From: Rhyacophila brunnea
Taxonomy: Eukaryota; Arthropoda; Insecta; Trichoptera; Rhyacophilidae
Direction of reading: 5' to 3'
Length of the DNA stretch: 64,000 nucleotides
Assembly (NCBI GenBank): GCA_022495005.1
Contig: JAGYXB010000269.1
Location: 1,116,001-1,180,000 of the forward strand
Shown here: positions 1 to 11,600 of the stretch, in pieces
Layout of the letters: each line of letters starts with the position of its first letter
Position numbering within the stretch: the first letter of the stretch is position 1
The notes under the pieces: model-generated
Seen by the model: only the letters and a program-made list of their open reading frames with translations
Told to the model about the DNA's origin: nothing
Database searches by the model: none
Made by a program: the position numbers and the translations under genes

Positions 1-181
1 TGAGCAGCATCCAGTCGGCGATCAAGCCAAATCGTTTTATTCCTAAGCGGGTGAGAGGAGAATTCTTTTTTGTTTAATTACCACAGATTAAAAACACCAC
101 TACCGGTCAACATCGAGCCCTGATCTTCAAATATATCGTATTAATCCAGTCCACGTGAGTACATTCGTCATGGCGTCTAAC

Positions 182-485
182 TTTGGCGGCCCCACCTGCC
201 TATCACTAAGGTTAAAGGCAGTGTGACGCTCTACAGTAGCGTTTCCAAAATTCTACAAGGAAATATCATTTGAGTACCTATCTATATCAATCATTATACT
301 ACATCAAAGTGCAAACACAACCACATGTTTAAAATATTTAATTTATAAAACGCATGTGACTTTTTTTACTATCAGAGTGAAGTTGTGATATGTGTGATCA
401 CTTAGCTGGTCGTCCCACCACGCTGGGCCCTCCCTATACCCTGGCCTCTAGACTACAGTCCTGTCAACCCCCACATTGTGGGGGC
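182..485 (+). repeat. Fragment related to the hAT-like element at 6378
   Basis: AAGGTTAAAGGCAGTGTGAC (211-230) matches 6662 onward, and CACGCTGGGCCCTCCC with the following CTAGACTACAG part (418-460) matches 7138 onward, in the same order. An internal deletion derivative or sister copy. Confidence 0.55.
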
Positions 486-1126
486 CAAGACGTTCGACCG
501 CGATCACTCGATATTGAAATGGCGTAGGTACTTTACTTTACTCAAAACAAATTAAAACGTACGTTAGACGTACTCGTACTAACTTAAGTGTTTCAGACTA
601 AGTTCTAATTAATTAATAATTAATCTATTTACTTATTAATTAATCTGGGTACATATTAAAGAGGTATTCAGGTTTCAATGTTATCACTGTTTTATCAGGT
701 TATCGGTGTTATCACGTCATCTTTGTGTTATGTTATCATTTATCAACTTTACAATGAGCCATTTAAATCAAATTACTTATACTTATGAATAATGTTTATT
801 TTTCTTCTGTACAATTCCGGGAATAAAATGTTTCTGCAACAATGTAATTCTGTAAAAAAAAAAATCTTCTGGCAAAGGGCTATTGTTTGGCTGTACATAT
901 TCAAATACAATATAAATTTAAAAGATATTATGACACCTCTTTTACACTTATGTCAGCCCTTATGGCTATCTAATGCTCGACCAAAACTCGCCATCTCTCA
1001 CGGCGCTTTATTTCTCTCAAGGCAGTCAAGTCTGCCCCCAGTAAACCAGATCCCTTCAGCCGACGCTCTTCTTCCACTTCGTTTTCCCTTAGTGCTCGGC
1101 CGTAGTGATTTGGCGGGCGCGGCGCG
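486..1126. other. No gene recognised
   Basis: AT-rich with TTAATTAATTAA runs near 610-650. The ORF at 792-1145 has no recognisable protein features. Confidence 0.5.
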
Positions 1127-1217
1127 GCGAAACTCAAACGTATAACCGTTTGTATTATGCCCCAAAAAAGACACTCTCTACGAACATTTTACACACGGTT
1201 ATACGTTTGAGTTTCGC
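1127..1217. repeat. Perfect 23-bp inverted repeat (hairpin)
   Basis: GCGAAACTCAAACGTATAAC (1127 on) and its exact complement ending 1217, separated by 45 bp. GC-rich flanks (GCGGCG / CGCCGC) extend the pairing imperfectly. Could be a small foldback element. Confidence 0.75.
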
Positions 1218-1609
1218 AAGACGCCGCCCCTGCGCAACCACTACGTTCTTGCACTTAATGTCTATCAGTCTTTATAGTTGACTGCCATTACTTTAGTTCA
1301 TCCTGTCATTTGGGAGGTACCTATTCCCGTGGGTGTTCTTTCGTGCATCACAAGGGGTGGAATCGTAGTAGACATTGCCTATCATTTACGAAAATTTCTT
1401 TATTGTCTTCCCAATCAGATTCATATACAAAAATTGGCGTACGAAATAAAAGTAGGCGAAAGGGTGTCACGTACGTAGAGAATTGACCGCAGGACAGAAA
1501 GTGATCGCTGAAATTACAGGCGTTGCCAATAATCTCTTTCCATCTAACTAAAGCGAACCCGGGCCGATTTGTAATGTAGATTCCATCAGTTGCTATCTTG
1601 AAGGCGGGC
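1218..1609. other. No gene recognised
   Basis: Ordinary sequence between the hairpin and the hAT-like element D1. The short ORF at 1278 is not recognised. Confidence 0.4.
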
Positions 1610-2447
1610 CAGTGACGTCCCGTGGGGGTAGGCAGATTGAGCGCCGCTTGGGGACGGCAAATCGAGGAGAACCATTAGGTATATTACATAGAAATAGGTA
1701 AGTACCTAAACTTAGTACCTAGTAATGAAAATATCCTTTGATTTAAAAAAAATCAGCTCACTAGTTGGAAACAAATGTATTAAGGCCATGCATTAGTTGA
1801 GGCACGGTCTAAAAAGATCGTTGCTAGGCGATGTGCGGATTGCGGGTCGCGGGTGCAAAAGACGCCTGTCAAACGAAATATTATTTCTCATATAAATCCA
1901 ACATACGTCCATTTTATGTTCTGTTTATTATTCTATTAGTAACAATAATAATATATTCATTGACATGTTTTCTTTTTAAAGTAAATGGGTAACGTTTTTA
2001 GTCATCTTTACACGATTTTAGAATTAATTGGCCCGTCGCCATCACGCAGCAAAGTGACGTATGTCTGACTCGCCGTTCTCTCAATGAATGCGAAGCGAGT
2101 ACAAAATTTCGTCGCGCGTACAGTTGAAAATTATTTGGCGTTTCACTGATGCGTCACCTTAAGAATTAACATAAAAGGTTTAACAGAACTGTATTTTTTG
2201 TCGGTTTACCGATGTCTAATTTACTTCTGTTGTCCTTGGACGTCACGTCCTTGATGACCAGCAATGACACATGCAGATTTGCGAATTATACTTGAATTGT
2301 ATGTAGGTACATAGGTACTTACCTAGATCGCGTGTTTTGAATTTTGTTAGTAATGTATCCATACAACACATTTCTATTGGGGTCATATAAGGATGATAAA
2401 AAATACTGCATAAAAATGGGGCGGCATTTTGTCTAGGGACGTCTCTG
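1610..2447 (+). mobile_element. hAT-like element D, copy 1 (with insertion)
   Basis: Starts CAGTGACGTCCCGTGGGGGT and ends GTCTAGGGACGTCTCTG. Flanks AGGCGGGC (1602-1609) and AGGCGGGT (2448-2455) are an 8-bp duplication with one change. Body matches D copies at 12666 and 22566. A PIF-like element (1783-2158) sits inside. Confidence 0.85.
1783..2158 (+). mobile_element. PIF/Harbinger-like element A, copy 1
   Basis: 376 bp, starts AGGCCATGCATTAGTTGAGG and ends ...TCACTGATGCGTCACC, flanked by TTA. Same body as copies at 4366, 10929, 11970 and 57018. Nested in hAT-like element D1. Confidence 0.87.
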
Positions 2448-2727
2448 AGGCGGGTGCCCTCGCAGCCTTCAACGCCAACGCCACTAGAGATAACTCTTCT
2501 CTCCAGGGCTGTTCAGATCTCTTCTTAGCATGCGGCCGAACAATTATTGGAGAACACATCTCTCTGGAATGCAGAGTATCCTCCGCCAACACCACATTAT
2601 CATGTCGAACTTCTCTACTAATGGATTGAAGCCCATGTCTCAACACCGTGTAGGAAGATTGAAAATATCATCGTTTTAACGAGTCTGTATTTTTAGATTC
2701 ATCACCAACATTGTGGTGATGATATTT

Positions 2728-3150
2728 TACAACGTTTTTCTTAGCTCGTATTCTTATTTGTCCGGTGGTTCTTTGTCCGGTACAAATCTTACAATCGATT
2801 TTTAACTAACTTCCCGATTACCTAGACATTTGAAACTTTTAGAATATATATGAACACGATGCCAATACATTTTTTTAATACTTTTAGCCATCTTTAAGTA
2901 GAATTGAATTCCTTTTCAGTTAATTCTGTTTTGTATGAAAAGTTATTTCGACACCATTATCGGTTGCTAGGGGTCTGGGGTCCTAGCAACTAAATTATTA
3001 ATATATACGTGCGTTACTATGGAAATCAATATGACATGTTGAGTACATTTTTTTTGATCGTTTAAGCTAGTCAAGTCAAGTTCATATGGTTCAACAGAAA
3101 ATTTAAAAACGTTGTATATAAAAAGTTCGTTTTATCTTGTAATAATTATT
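2728..3150 (+). repeat. Repeat C, copy 1
   Basis: About 420 bp matching 9550-10003 in inverted orientation. Shared landmarks: TTGTCCGGTGGTTCTTTGTC, GGTCTGGGGTCCTAGCAAC, CCATTATYGGTTGCTAGGG, CTTGACTTG and AAACGTTGTATATAAAAAGT. The class is unknown. Confidence 0.85.
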
Positions 3151-3599
3151 TAATATAAGAATTCTTAATAAGAACGTTAGTAAGTAAGTATGCGAAGAAT
3201 TTGTTTTGAATGAATTTAATATCAGCTGTTATATCGTTATCAAAAGCCTTATCAATACTTTTTGTTGTTTTTATTTTGGATAATATTGTATGTTAGACAT
3301 ATTATTATTTTTTAAATTGCGTGTAAACTACCTACTCGGGTAAAAATGAAAGACGCGTGAACAAATTTTCTTTTTTGCGGAGACGTCTCATGATCAATGA
3401 TCAGTATCACAATCATAATAAAGATAAATTAGTGCTGATTCAGAATCATCGTGCCAGCATTATAATGAAAAAATAATGACACACTATTAATTATATCTAC
3501 CACGAACGTAAATAAAATTTATTTGAATAGAGATTTTTTTAAATCTTTTTACTACAATATATCTACGAAGATAAATATTTATCTATGTATATCATTCAA
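3151..3599. other. No gene recognised
   Basis: AT-rich, nothing recognised. Confidence 0.4.
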
Positions 3600-3990
3600 C
3601 TGATCAGATGACGCGCATAGATATCAAAAAGTGGATAAGTTTTTTAGAAATGTTTTACAATACAAATATAAATGGCAGAGTTCTTTTGCCAATACCATCT
3701 GTAAGGGATCTTGGCATTACGTTTGACAGTAAGCTGTCATTTAGTGGCCATATATATCATTCTATCATTTGTAAAAAGGCGCTACAAAATGTTGGGGCTT
3801 CGTCTTACTGTATTAAAAATCTTTTATAATTCCTTAGTTAGAAGCCGGCTTGAGAGTGGGTCGATTGTTTGGGCCCGCATCATTGAAATATGACCTCATG
3901 GTGGAGCGAGTGCAAAAGAAATTTCTGAGACTCCTTTATTTGAGGTTATATGGATACTATCCGTGGCTCTGTCCAACTGGCTTTCTCTTA
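3600..3990 (+). pseudogene. Non-LTR retrotransposon (Jockey-like) reverse transcriptase fragment
   Basis: PSVRDLGITFDSKLSFSGHI is the typical C-terminal RT signature. In the next frame NSLVRSRLESGSIVWA follows, then VERVQKKFLRLLYLRLYGYY in a further frame. Two frameshifts and no flanking ORF, so a dead 3' fragment. Confidence 0.85.
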
Positions 3991-4365
3991 GGTATGCTTA
4001 CATAGGTACCGTAGTTTATATTTAAATTTAAATTTGAGTTAACCGTCTATAAAAAATAATATGGTAATCATTGATAAGAAGTAAATGACACGCGTTTTAG
4101 TTTTTGTCTAGGGACGTAGTTGGGTTCTTACCTATCCCACTATATTTATTTGGAACACCGTGACAACACCTTTATACGAGTAAGTTTGAAAACCACTGGA
4201 GTATGGTAGATTTTTAATTGTCTTTTTTCGTCCGCCTTATGTTTAATCGTGCTGTCATTTTTGCTGCTTAATAATTATAGTAGATAAGTACTTAATTTTT
4301 AAATTATGTAATAAAAATAAAATAAAATTGTATAACATTATAATATTATCTATAGTAAGTAGTTA
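3991..4365. other. No gene; possible hAT D end fragment
   Basis: TTTTGTCTAGGGACGTAGTTGG at 4106 on resembles the right end of element D. The rest is AT-rich. Confidence 0.35.
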
Positions 4366-4722
4366 AGGCTATCAGCTGAGGCATGGTCTAAAAAGATCGT
4401 GACTAGGCGATGCGTGGATTGTGCAAATGACGCGTGCCGAACGAAATATAAATTGTCATAAAAATCCGACATGCGTCCATTTAATATTATGTTTATTGTT
4501 ATATTACTAATAATAATATTAAATTCAGTGACATGTTTTCTTTTTTAAGTACATACGTAAAGTTTTTTAGTCATCTTTACACGATTTAAAAAATATTTTC
4601 ATCCGACGCCATGACAAAACAAATCGACATGCAGACACCTGTCGATCTCCGAATGGCAACGCGGCCGAAATTTCGTTCCACATACAGTTGAAAATTATTT
4701 GCTGTTTCACTTATGTACGCTC
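4366..4722 (+). mobile_element. PIF/Harbinger-like element A, copy 2
   Basis: 357 bp, starts AGGCTATCAGCTGAGGCATG, ends ...TTTCACTTATGTACGCTC, flanked by TTA (4363-4365, 4723-4725). Confidence 0.87.
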
Positions 4723-5186
4723 TTAATAAATATAATTTAATAATGAACAATCCAGGTTTCTTATAAAATATCTGTCTAACTAAACTCTAAACGAACGAAA
4801 GCAACCCGGCCATTCGGGCCATTCGGGCCATTGTTAAATATATCTATGTAATTACATGATAAGAATAAAAATAACATAGATTGCCATCTGATATACCGAT
4901 CTGAATTATCGATTTTACAATAAAATAAAAAGGTTCTCTATTGACAAATGCGGGTTTCGGAAGTAAATAATGGTAAGGAACAAAATATGACCGTGAAAGG
5001 ATACAGTCTACCGATTATTCAATAATATCAAGTGTCATATTATTTCTTTTAGAAACCAAATTCAAAAAAATTGTAAGGTTTTCTCTGCGTTCTGCTGAAA
5101 ATAGCCAAGCCGCAAAAAAATATTCTTGAAATAAAATACTATTTACTTACGAGAGAGATAGACGAGTATTTTTTGACTATTATGCA
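4723..5186. other. No gene recognised
   Basis: AT-rich with a short triple repeat of GGCCATTC near 4808-4832. Nothing coding recognised. Confidence 0.4.
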
Positions 5187-6081
5187 TTATGGCTTGGTTT
5201 TCGCAGGGCTTAATTGAATTTTAAAAGCTAACCAGCACCATCAGTAAATTGTAGTCTTAGTTCAATGAAAAAAAATATGTATGACTAATAAAGTTTAATG
5301 TGCACTATTTATGTCAGATCTTAACAGCCTACCTCCACCCTTCGTCACTGATGTCTAGACGGGAACATAATAGGTATGATTTTTATATATAAATGTAATT
5401 ATCCGCAACACCTGTGTCCTGTGCAGCCCGCGTACAATAATAATTAAGAAATGGATAAAGTGGACATACTGATGAAAAGGTGCAGCATCACTCAGCGGTG
5501 AGCGGTAGAGGTGGGCTGAAGGTTCGACATAAATAGTACACACTAAACTTTTCCAATCATACTTATTTGTTTTCATTGAACTAAGAATATAATTTGCAAA
5601 TGATGCTGGTTAATTTTTAAACTTAAATTAAACCCTCCCTAACCAAACCGCAATAATTTAGGGATGATATAGGCGACCCGATAGTCTAAACTAAACTAAA
5701 TAGTGCACATTTTTTTCAGTCATACTTAATTGTTTTCGTTGAATTAAGAATACATATTGCAGATAATTTTGGTTAGATTTTATAAATTCATTAAGCCCTG
5801 CCTACCCAAACCATAATCGGTAAGAAAAACATTATTCTATCTATAAAATACATAAATAATGATGTACCTATGGTGTAATGGCATAATTTTGGATAAACAA
5901 ATAGGTATAATAATATGGTTTGGATTAAGCAGGGTATAATTGAATTTTAAAAACTAACAAATACTATCTACATTTTGTCGTTTTCGTTCAATTAAAAAAA
6001 CAAATACGTTTGACTGAGTTTAGTGTGCACTGTTTATGTCGGATCTTAACAATCTACCTCCACCCTTCGCCACTGTAGGTT
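5187..6081. repeat. Foldback cluster: four copies of a 130-165-bp unit, + - - +
   Basis: Unit copies at about 5187-5352 (+), 5484-5655 (-), 5694-5815 (-) and 5920-6081 (+). Landmarks: ATGGYTTGG, CAGGGCTTAATTGAATTTTA, TTCAATTAA or TTCAATGAA, TATGACTRA, GTGCACTATTTATGTC, CTACCTCCACCCTTCGYCAC. The unit is arranged as two neighbouring inverted pairs. No ORF. Best read as a foldback-type element duplicated in place. Confidence 0.75.
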
Positions 6082-6162
6082 TGAAATGAATGAGTTGAAC
6101 ATTCGTAATTTAGTGGGACGCAACCTTGTGATGCAGAGCATTCATTTTGCTACATATACGAA

Positions 6163-6328
6163 GTTTTTTTTAATTATTAATAACCATGTCCTTGCTTTTT
6201 CGTCCAAGGTGGTTGTTAGTAATTTTAAACAATCACAAACACCTAGGCTTTGAGAAAAACACATAAATATTGTGTCTTCACCGGGATCGAACCCAGAACT
6301 CTCGGGTGGAAGGCCAGTTGCTATAAAT
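6163..6328 (-). mobile_element. tRNA-derived SINE, head truncated
   Basis: On the - strand GAGAGTTCTGGGTTCGATCC (B box), then TTTATGTGTTTTTCTCAAAG, CTAGGTGTTTGTGATTG, CTAACAACCACCTTGGACGA and a short A tail. Same family as 6881-7070. Confidence 0.8.
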
Positions 6329-6377
6329 GAAGTTATAAATAATTTACGCCATACCTTCAATGAAATTGAGGCCATAG

Positions 6378-7509
6378 CAGTGGCACACTCAGGATTTCAT
6401 ATTGGGAGGAGCCCAAGGAGGAGAATGTAAATTAGACCCATAGGCTCTTTTTCTTCTTCATATATTTTTTTTTTACATATTTTCACAATACACGGCGCTA
6501 TATTTGTACTGTTTCTCATAATTTTTATTACACTGGAGGCATAGTGGCGGTAACCGTTAAGCGTGTCATCAGCGACTGATAACACGCTCGTACACAGCGA
6601 CGGATTGGAAGTGCAAGTGAAGATTGAGCCCTCAGGCTAGGATGGCCCCCTACCTACTACTAAGATTAAAGGCAGTGTGAAACACTACATTAATGTTTTT
6701 CAATTTGTGTTTTAGTTCAAATGAAGTGAATTATTGGCGATTTTTTAAAACATCTACCTTAATAATGGAGCTGTCGAGTATCGACATATAATAATCAGAA
6801 AATATATTGCACAATTAAATAATATTAAATGTCCATGGTCATGAAGTATAATAGCGCCGCAGGCGACTTTCTTTTTTACTTTTTTTTTTTTTTTAGAATT
6901 ATTAATAACCATGTCCTTGCTTTTTCGTACAAGGTGGTTGTTAGTATTTTTGAACAATCACGAACACCCAGGCTTTGAGAAAAACACATAAATGTTTTTG
7001 TCATGACCGGGAATCGAACCCAGAACTCTCGGGTGGAAGGCCAGCGCCTTACCCACTGCACCACGAGAGCCGCCTTCTTTTTCACTATTAAAGCTAATTT
7101 CTGGAGTGTATTTATCTCACTTATCTGGTCAACCTGACACGCTGGGCCCCCCACAGCCCGGGCCCTCAGGCTAGAGCCCTGTTAGCCCTCCCCAGCCATG
7201 ACCTACACCACTCCGGAATTCGGGTGGACACCGAGAATTTTTTGACAGTTCCATTAGGGATTGGGTATCTAAAATAACCCGACATTAGTGTTTCGAAATT
7301 TTTGTGTTAGAAATTAAAATCTAAGATTTTTTTCTAAAAAGGTTGCTGGAGAATTACAAATCATTTTTTGCCGCGTTTTTATTTGTCAACTCTAAGCACA
7401 AGGTATAGTTTATTGGCTTTCAATTTCAATGTTTAAAATCATTCTGATAATTTTCATGTTTGGGGGGTGCCAGGGCCCCTTGCCCCCCCCCCCCCCGGTT
7501 CCGCCACTG
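6378..7509. mobile_element. hAT-like element with perfect 8-bp TSD
   Basis: Left end CAGTGGCACACTC, right end ...GTTCCGCCACTG. GGCCATAG stands on both sides (6370-6377 and 7510-7517). 1132 bp, no transposase ORF. Carries a SINE insertion (6881-7070). Near the right end a G/C block ends in a run of 14 C (7483-7496). Confidence 0.85.
6881..7070 (-). mobile_element. tRNA-derived SINE, near full length, with A tail
   Basis: On the - strand the head GCTCTCGTGGTGCAGTGGGT (A box), GGGTTCGATTCCCGG (B box), body, and a terminal A run (T run at 6881-6894 on +). Flanks TTTCTTTTTTACT and CTTCTTTTTCACT look like a target duplication. Inside the hAT-like element 6378-7509. Confidence 0.87.
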
Positions 7510-7517
7510 GGCCATAG

Positions 7518-8713
7518 TACCTACTCATTTTTGCAGTTCCTATTATATTCATTCGGTCAATTTATTTTTGAAACCAAGCGATAGTTTCACATACATTAAT
7601 TCAGAAGCGGGGGGAATAATTGATTTGGTAATTTAATGAAGTCGCGTAACTTACATATTTAATGAATAAATTTCTGATTAATTACGTCTCCGTGACATTC
7701 GAAGCAACTATAGCTGGTATATTATATATAATTGGAAAAATAAAGTACTTATCTATATCATCAATCATCATGTTTGCTGCATATGCTGTGTGTATGTATT
7801 TTGAAATACCTTTTTTACTAATTTGTTCTAATAAGTTAGGCATAAAATGTAATTCCTACACTCAGATTTAGTTAAATACACAGGTGGAGTATTTCTATGG
7901 AGAGATTACTTGTAAATAGTTTGCCAAAGAATTTAAATAATTATAAGAATCGACGATGCTAAACACATTGTATTACCTACAATGTATTTCCATTATTTCT
8001 AAAGGAATGAACTATTCTACAGCCGTGTCAATAATATTGTAAAAATATGCCCATGACTATTAGGCCTCTCCCGATAGTCTAAATTACGTAATTATTAGGT
8101 GTAACCAACCATATCACCTAACCGTCAACAATAAGCGTACGTACGTCCAAAATTCCTTGATTAACTGTCAAAATGTTCAACATGTACTTAGCACGTAAGA
8201 ATTGTATTTAATTATAATAATAGTATGTCAGAGAAGTGATTTGCCGAATAAAAGAGACGAAAGCCAAAGGAATTTAATAATAGGAATAATAAGGAGTATG
8301 TAAGGGAAGGATGGCAACACTGCTAGTCAGCTAGGCTCGCCATTTAAAAAGGGAACATCGGCCCCACATCTCGGAGAGAACGAAACTAAAATTAAGAGCA
8401 TAAAACATTTGGAAGTGAGGAAACATGAGTAATCTAAGAATATAAATCGACCAAAATAAAACGAGTTTCATTAATTAATCCTACCATGAAACAGATTTCA
8501 ATTTAGTTTAATTTTTGTGAATCCCGGGTTCCACCAACACCCTGAGCTAGCACTGAACTAGGAATATCTCAGTATCTATGTGGATTTCACCCAATCATGG
8601 TATTCGAATCCACAATTCACTGTTTAGGAGACAAGCTTGTGTGGATATAATATACAATAGGCATTTTCTTCTACCAATCACCACCATGGTGTAACAAACG
8701 AAATGCACGAGAG
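7518..8713. other. No gene recognised
   Basis: AT-rich. GGATGGCAACACTG at 8308 on resembles the end of the CAGTGTTGCC family (see 24116), without a partner. ORF 7662-7871 is hydrophobic but unsupported. Confidence 0.4.
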
Positions 8714-8982
8714 CAGTGTTTCTCAACCGGTGGTCCGCATATGTTTGGCGTCCAAATGCATATGCTAAAAGTTCCAATAAAATCGTCAAAACGCGCGCAC
8801 TTGCAGGGGTGTTTTTGTTCTTAAAATAGATTAATGGTTTTATATGACGAAATCAACCGCGATCAGACGTCATTATACGTTACTATATTAATAATATTAT
8901 TTAGTTCTGTGTTAGCGGTCCGCAAAAGGTTTCCCCTATTTTAGTGGTCCGCAGGTGTAAGAAGGTTGAGAACCTACATCTG
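8714..8982. mobile_element. Decayed hAT-like MITE
   Basis: CAGTGTTTCTCAACCGGTGG at the left and GGTTGAGAACCTACATCTG at the right are imperfect inverted hAT-type ends. GGTCCGC occurs near both. No clear 8-bp duplication remains. Confidence 0.6.
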
Positions 8983-9549
8983 ATTCATAATTTGACTAAA
9001 CTTCTATAATAAATAACTGATTGATAAATTTTGGAAAACATTTTTTAACACCAGTGTTATTTAAACTTCGCCCGATAACACCGTTTTTTTTTCTTGAAGG
9101 CTCAACAGTCGGAACTGAAATACACAACGGGTAAGCGATAGCAGGTAGCCGACTCGAGTAAGGAAGAATCCGGGTTATATTTACACACGTGTCTAGAATA
9201 CGTTTTATGTCGAATACTGAAAACTGCTCTCGGTTTATGCATTTACCTACGCTCATTTAATGTTGGTTTATTACACACACTACTGCACGTGCATAATGCG
9301 TGCTTCATTTTCGTAGGACACTCACACATTCAAAAGCCTGGCTTCACCATGCGGCGTATTGAATAAAGCCTATTGGTATTCTATTTATTATCTGTTCTGT
9401 GGTCGACACCCTCACTCTGAAAAATGCTCTTACACTCTACACTGAATGAGAAGATTTTTTTTTTTGGCGAAATAGTTCAAAATAAAAACTGTTCGTACTC
9501 GATTCTGAATACAATTTAATTTCGGAAAAAAACCGACAATAATGCAAGA
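8983..9549. other. No gene recognised
   Basis: Nothing recognised; a poly-T run near 9455. Confidence 0.4.
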
Positions 9550-10003
9550 AAATAATTACAAGATAAAAAGAACTTTTTATATACAACATTTTTAAATTTT
9601 CTGTTGAATCATATAAACTTGACTTGACTATCTTTAACGATCAAAAAAAATTGTACTTGATAGAAATAATACTGAAATGTCATTTTGACATTTCATATTG
9701 ATTTCCATAATAACGCACGTATATATTAATACTTTAGTTGCTAGGACCCCAGACCCTAGCAACCAATAATGGTGTCGAAATAACTTTTCATATAAAACAG
9801 AATTAACTGAAAATTAAGTCAGTTCTACTTAAAGATGGCTAAAAGTATTTAAAAAATGCATTGGCATCGTGTTCTGATATATTCTAAAAGTTTAAAAGGT
9901 CTAGCTAGTCGGGAAGTTAGTTAAAAATCGATTGCAATATTTGTACCGGACAAAGAACCACCGGACAAATAAGAATACGATCTAAGAAAAACGTTGTAAA
10001 AAT
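9550..10003 (-). repeat. Repeat C, copy 2 (inverted)
   Basis: Reverse-complement counterpart of 2728-3150, 6.5 kb apart, diverged by substitutions and a small insertion near 9670. Confidence 0.85.
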
Positions 10004-10755
10004 GGAAGGAAAAACTGAAAAAAGAAGAATTTTTTGCGAAATACCTACCTAAAAAAATAGGCCACCGCAAAAAAATATTTACACCCTAAATTCGCCGTGA
10101 AACGGAAACATAACATGCACTAAAATGTTTTGACTGATTGTCTTAATTTTTTAGTGTTTAGGTGAGATCAAAAATGTATTGTGATAAACAAAAACTTAAC
10201 AGCAAAAATAGGTAAGAAAAGGATCAAAATACACTCACTCGTTGGCTTCAATATTTGGCAGCATTTTCCGACGACTTATTTTACAACTTACACTTGTTTG
10301 TTTTACTCATAACCAGTAAAATATAACAATAACAGTATTTTAATTATTATTCTTTTAATACCTACACATAATTTAATTAAAAAATATCAAGTATAACATA
10401 TTATTTTATATCAAAAATAATTTAATTAATAAATTATTCGAATATATTATAATCGATTAAAGTGTCAAATAATACTTCGCTATCATATTGTGTTGGCATT
10501 TTTCTCTATGGCGTATTGAGCACGAATAAATTTGAATTTCGAATTCTATTGTCATTCACTCTATAAATAATAATATGTACGACATTGATTGTCATAATAT
10601 TATTATGTTTATTATGACAACACTAAATCAACACACACTATTCAGCGTCCACTCTGCGCGGCTTATAATAATCGACTCATGCGGTTCGAATCACTGAAAG
10701 CAACACAAAAATTGATAGCGCTCAGTGACGTACTACCACTAGGCACACCGACGCA
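10004..10755. other. No gene recognised
   Basis: Strongly AT-rich, no element boundary identified. Confidence 0.4.
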
Positions 10756-10928
10756 TTTATTCTATACACAAGGCTGCTATCGGCGGCTATAGAGGGTAGT
10801 TTATCATAATATTTATGTACCTATTGAAATATTATAATTGTTACAATAAGTTAGCCATCTAATCTGTCAAAACTGCCTATCTTGTGCACTTTTTGACAGT
10901 TCAGACGGTTAACTTATTGTAACAATTA

Positions 10929-11510
10929 AGAGCATACTTCAGTGAAACGGTAAATAATTTTCAACTATAGGTGCGACGAAATTTCGGACTCGGTGCCAAT
11001 CGGAGAGCGATAGTCGAGCTGTGAACACATAAATTTGTTTTGTAATGGCGTCGGAGGAATTAATTCTTAAATCGTGTAAATATTACTAAAAAACGTTACC
11101 CATTTACTTGAAAAAGAAAACATGTCTATGAATATATTATTATTACTAATAGAACAATAAACATAACATTAAATGGACGCATGTTGACTTTTTATGACAA
11201 ATTACGTTTTGTTCTGCACGCGTCGTTTTCCCAATCTTTGCTCGAAATGGGCTCGAAATGGAACGGAACGCACCGGAGCGCCGTTTCGGCTCGTGAAATT
11301 TGTAAAATTATCGCTCCGTCTCGTGGAAAAAATATGTTGACCGTCTGAGCTATATAGGCCATAGAATAGAAAATCTGACACACTCATTTTTATAAAATAC
11401 ACATATGATTTGATGACTATGTAAATATCTTCAGAAAATTTGTCGAGCGCTCCGGTTCGTAAACTTTTCCATTTCGAGCGCTGAGTCCGTGCCCCAGCTG
11501 AAGTATAGCC
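10929..11510 (-). mobile_element. PIF/Harbinger-like element A, copy 3 (interrupted)
   Basis: Starts AGAGCATACTTCAGTGAAAC, ends CAGCTGAAGTATAGCC, TTA on both sides (10926-10928, 11511-11513). Carries hAT-like B2 near its right end. Confidence 0.86.
11250..11483 (+). mobile_element. hAT-like MITE B, copy 2 (innermost)
   Basis: GCTCGAAATGGAACGGAACG ... CCATTTCGAGCGCTG, same body as B at 21917 (TCGTGGAAAAAATATGTTGA, CATAGAATAGAAAATCTGAC). The first bases (CAG) and the TSD are not clear at the left. Confidence 0.8.
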
Positions 11511-11600
11511 TTAACCGCCTCAATACATACATATGATAAACCTACTCTCGATAGCCGCCTATAGCCGCCTATAGCCGCTCATAGCAGCCTTATAGAATAG

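Larger units (their letters stand above)
10756..11600. mobile_element. CTATTCTATA-family inverted-repeat element, copy 1 (outer shell of a nest)
   Basis: Left TTATTCTATACACAAGGCTG with CTATCGGCGGCTATAGAG, right the inverted counterpart CAGCCTTATAGAATAG preceded by several CTATAGCCGC units, which are tandemly repeated (11545-11585). Inverted ATTGTTACAATAAGTTA / TAACTTATTGTAACAATTA lie inside. Split by element A copy 3. Confidence 0.7.

Noticed and set aside
792..1145. 117-codon ORF
   Set aside because: No recognisable domain, no splice context, base composition like its surroundings.
7021..7070. Possible tRNA gene on the - strand (A and B boxes)
   Set aside because: It is the head of a SINE with A tail and body; repeated elsewhere; no convincing cloverleaf.
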